Assembly (NCBI RefSeq): GCF_001939735.1
Contig: NZ_MJIL01000046.1
Coordinates: 53,390 to 117,389, forward strand
DNA length: 64,000 bases
Direction of reading: 5' to 3'
From: Photobacterium proteolyticum
GTDB lineage: Bacteria > Pseudomonadota > Gammaproteobacteria > Enterobacterales > Vibrionaceae
Position 1 is the first letter of the stretch. Each line of letters begins with the position of its first letter. A program made the translations under genes and the position numbers. Below are positions 63,780-64,000 of this stretch, piece by piece. The notes beneath the pieces were generated by a model, which saw nothing but the letters and a program-made list of their open reading frames with translations, did not search any database and was not told the origin of the DNA.

Positions 63780-63920
63780 ATGTCTAAATCTGACTCTTCT
63801 ACTAGTGAAATTATTGATAATTTCGTGGCACCTAAGTGTCAGGCTAGGGTAGAGATCCTTTATCAAGATGATGATATTTTGTTGATTAATAAGCCGAGTG
63901 GTTTATTAAGTTTATCGGGT
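63780..63920 (+). pseudogene. RluA-family pseudouridine synthase, 5' fragment
   Basis: The frame from ATG 63780 (GGACC upstream) encodes about 47 residues with VEILYQDDDILLINKPSGLL, the conserved start of the RluA/RluC catalytic domain, then SLSG. After 63920 the sequence changes to CCCCCTGTGTCAGG and the frame stops at 63936-63938. The family needs about 210 or more residues, so the gene is interrupted, apparently by a mobile element continuing past the window edge. Confidence 0.75.
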
Positions 63921-64000
63921 CCCCCTGTGTCAGGATAGTTGTCGCCTAATCTAAATCCGTAAATTAGACAGGGGGTGGTGAGCAGAAAATATGTCCCGCT
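63921..64000 (+). mobile_element. Probable left end of an insertion sequence (partial)
   Basis: The sequence replacing the pseudouridine synthase frame starts CCCCCTGTGTCAGGATAGTT. CCCCCTGT (63921-63928) is mirrored by ACAGGGGG (63968-63975), with CTAAT/ATTAG inside. Directly after GGGGG a GTG-initiated frame begins (63978, SRKYVP). The layout suits a transposase start behind an element end. The family is not identified and the right end lies outside the window. Confidence 0.5.

Overview
The window looks like a chromosomal accessory region from a marine gammaproteobacterium of the Vibrionaceae, with Photobacterium, Enterovibrio and Vibrio as the nearest candidates by inference. Support comes from an AphA-type PadR regulator, a TorR-like regulator with a hybrid kinase, a chitin-degradation gene, a large lipoprotein with thrombospondin type 3 (TSP3) calcium-binding repeats, an iron-sulfur (6-4) photolyase paired with a DASH cryptochrome, and short dispersed intergenic repeats. 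No tRNA, rRNA, CRISPR array or replication origin was seen.

Layout. 0-7.6 kb: a papain-like putative peptidase, a 1423-residue surface lipoprotein, a PhzF remnant, a GNAT acetyltransferase and an adenine-deaminase-type enzyme. 7.6-14.6 kb (minus strand): a GH18 chitinase broken by one frameshift, two small conserved proteins, an SGNH hydrolase, and a 47-residue lipoprotein followed by a 694-residue secreted protein. 15.6-24.4 kb: a Cache chemoreceptor, a second frameshifted secreted esterase, an AraC/GyrI-like regulator, a TorR-like response regulator with its 1047-residue hybrid kinase, and an AphA-like regulator. 24.5-33.3 kb: an array of six hairpins ahead of a divergent FolD, a YfcC-type transporter, an M20 amidohydrolase, an AGCS symporter, decayed RND efflux genes and a second-type hflKC pair.

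33.8-43.5 kb holds the most unusual content: a same-strand group of kinase, MATE exporter, acyltransferase, PLP-dependent amino acid decarboxylase, a glycosyltransferase-GNAT fusion related to the clostridial toxin glucosyltransferase fold, and a second MATE exporter. It could be an undescribed pathway that makes and exports a modified amine or sugar compound, but that is inference from gene content and strand.

43.5-47.6 kb: a LysR regulator gene split by an intact IS30-family element, with a divergent operon for a haloalkane-dehalogenase-like hydrolase, a short-chain dehydrogenase and a DUF1330 protein. 47.7-57.9 kb: a membrane protein, YiiM, two GNATs, a GGDEF/EAL protein, the photolyase/cryptochrome operon and a DUF3313 lipoprotein. 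58.6-64 kb: a triple-domain RidA fusion with highly-expressed-gene codon use and a structured 3' end, a nucleotidyltransferase, a DEAD-box helicase, a YwbE protein, and at the right edge a pseudouridine synthase gene that breaks off at what looks like a mobile-element end.

Decay is a recurrent theme: at least eight broken or remnant genes are scattered among intact ones. Starts were chosen from ribosome-binding-site spacing and family alignment from memory; no database search was run.
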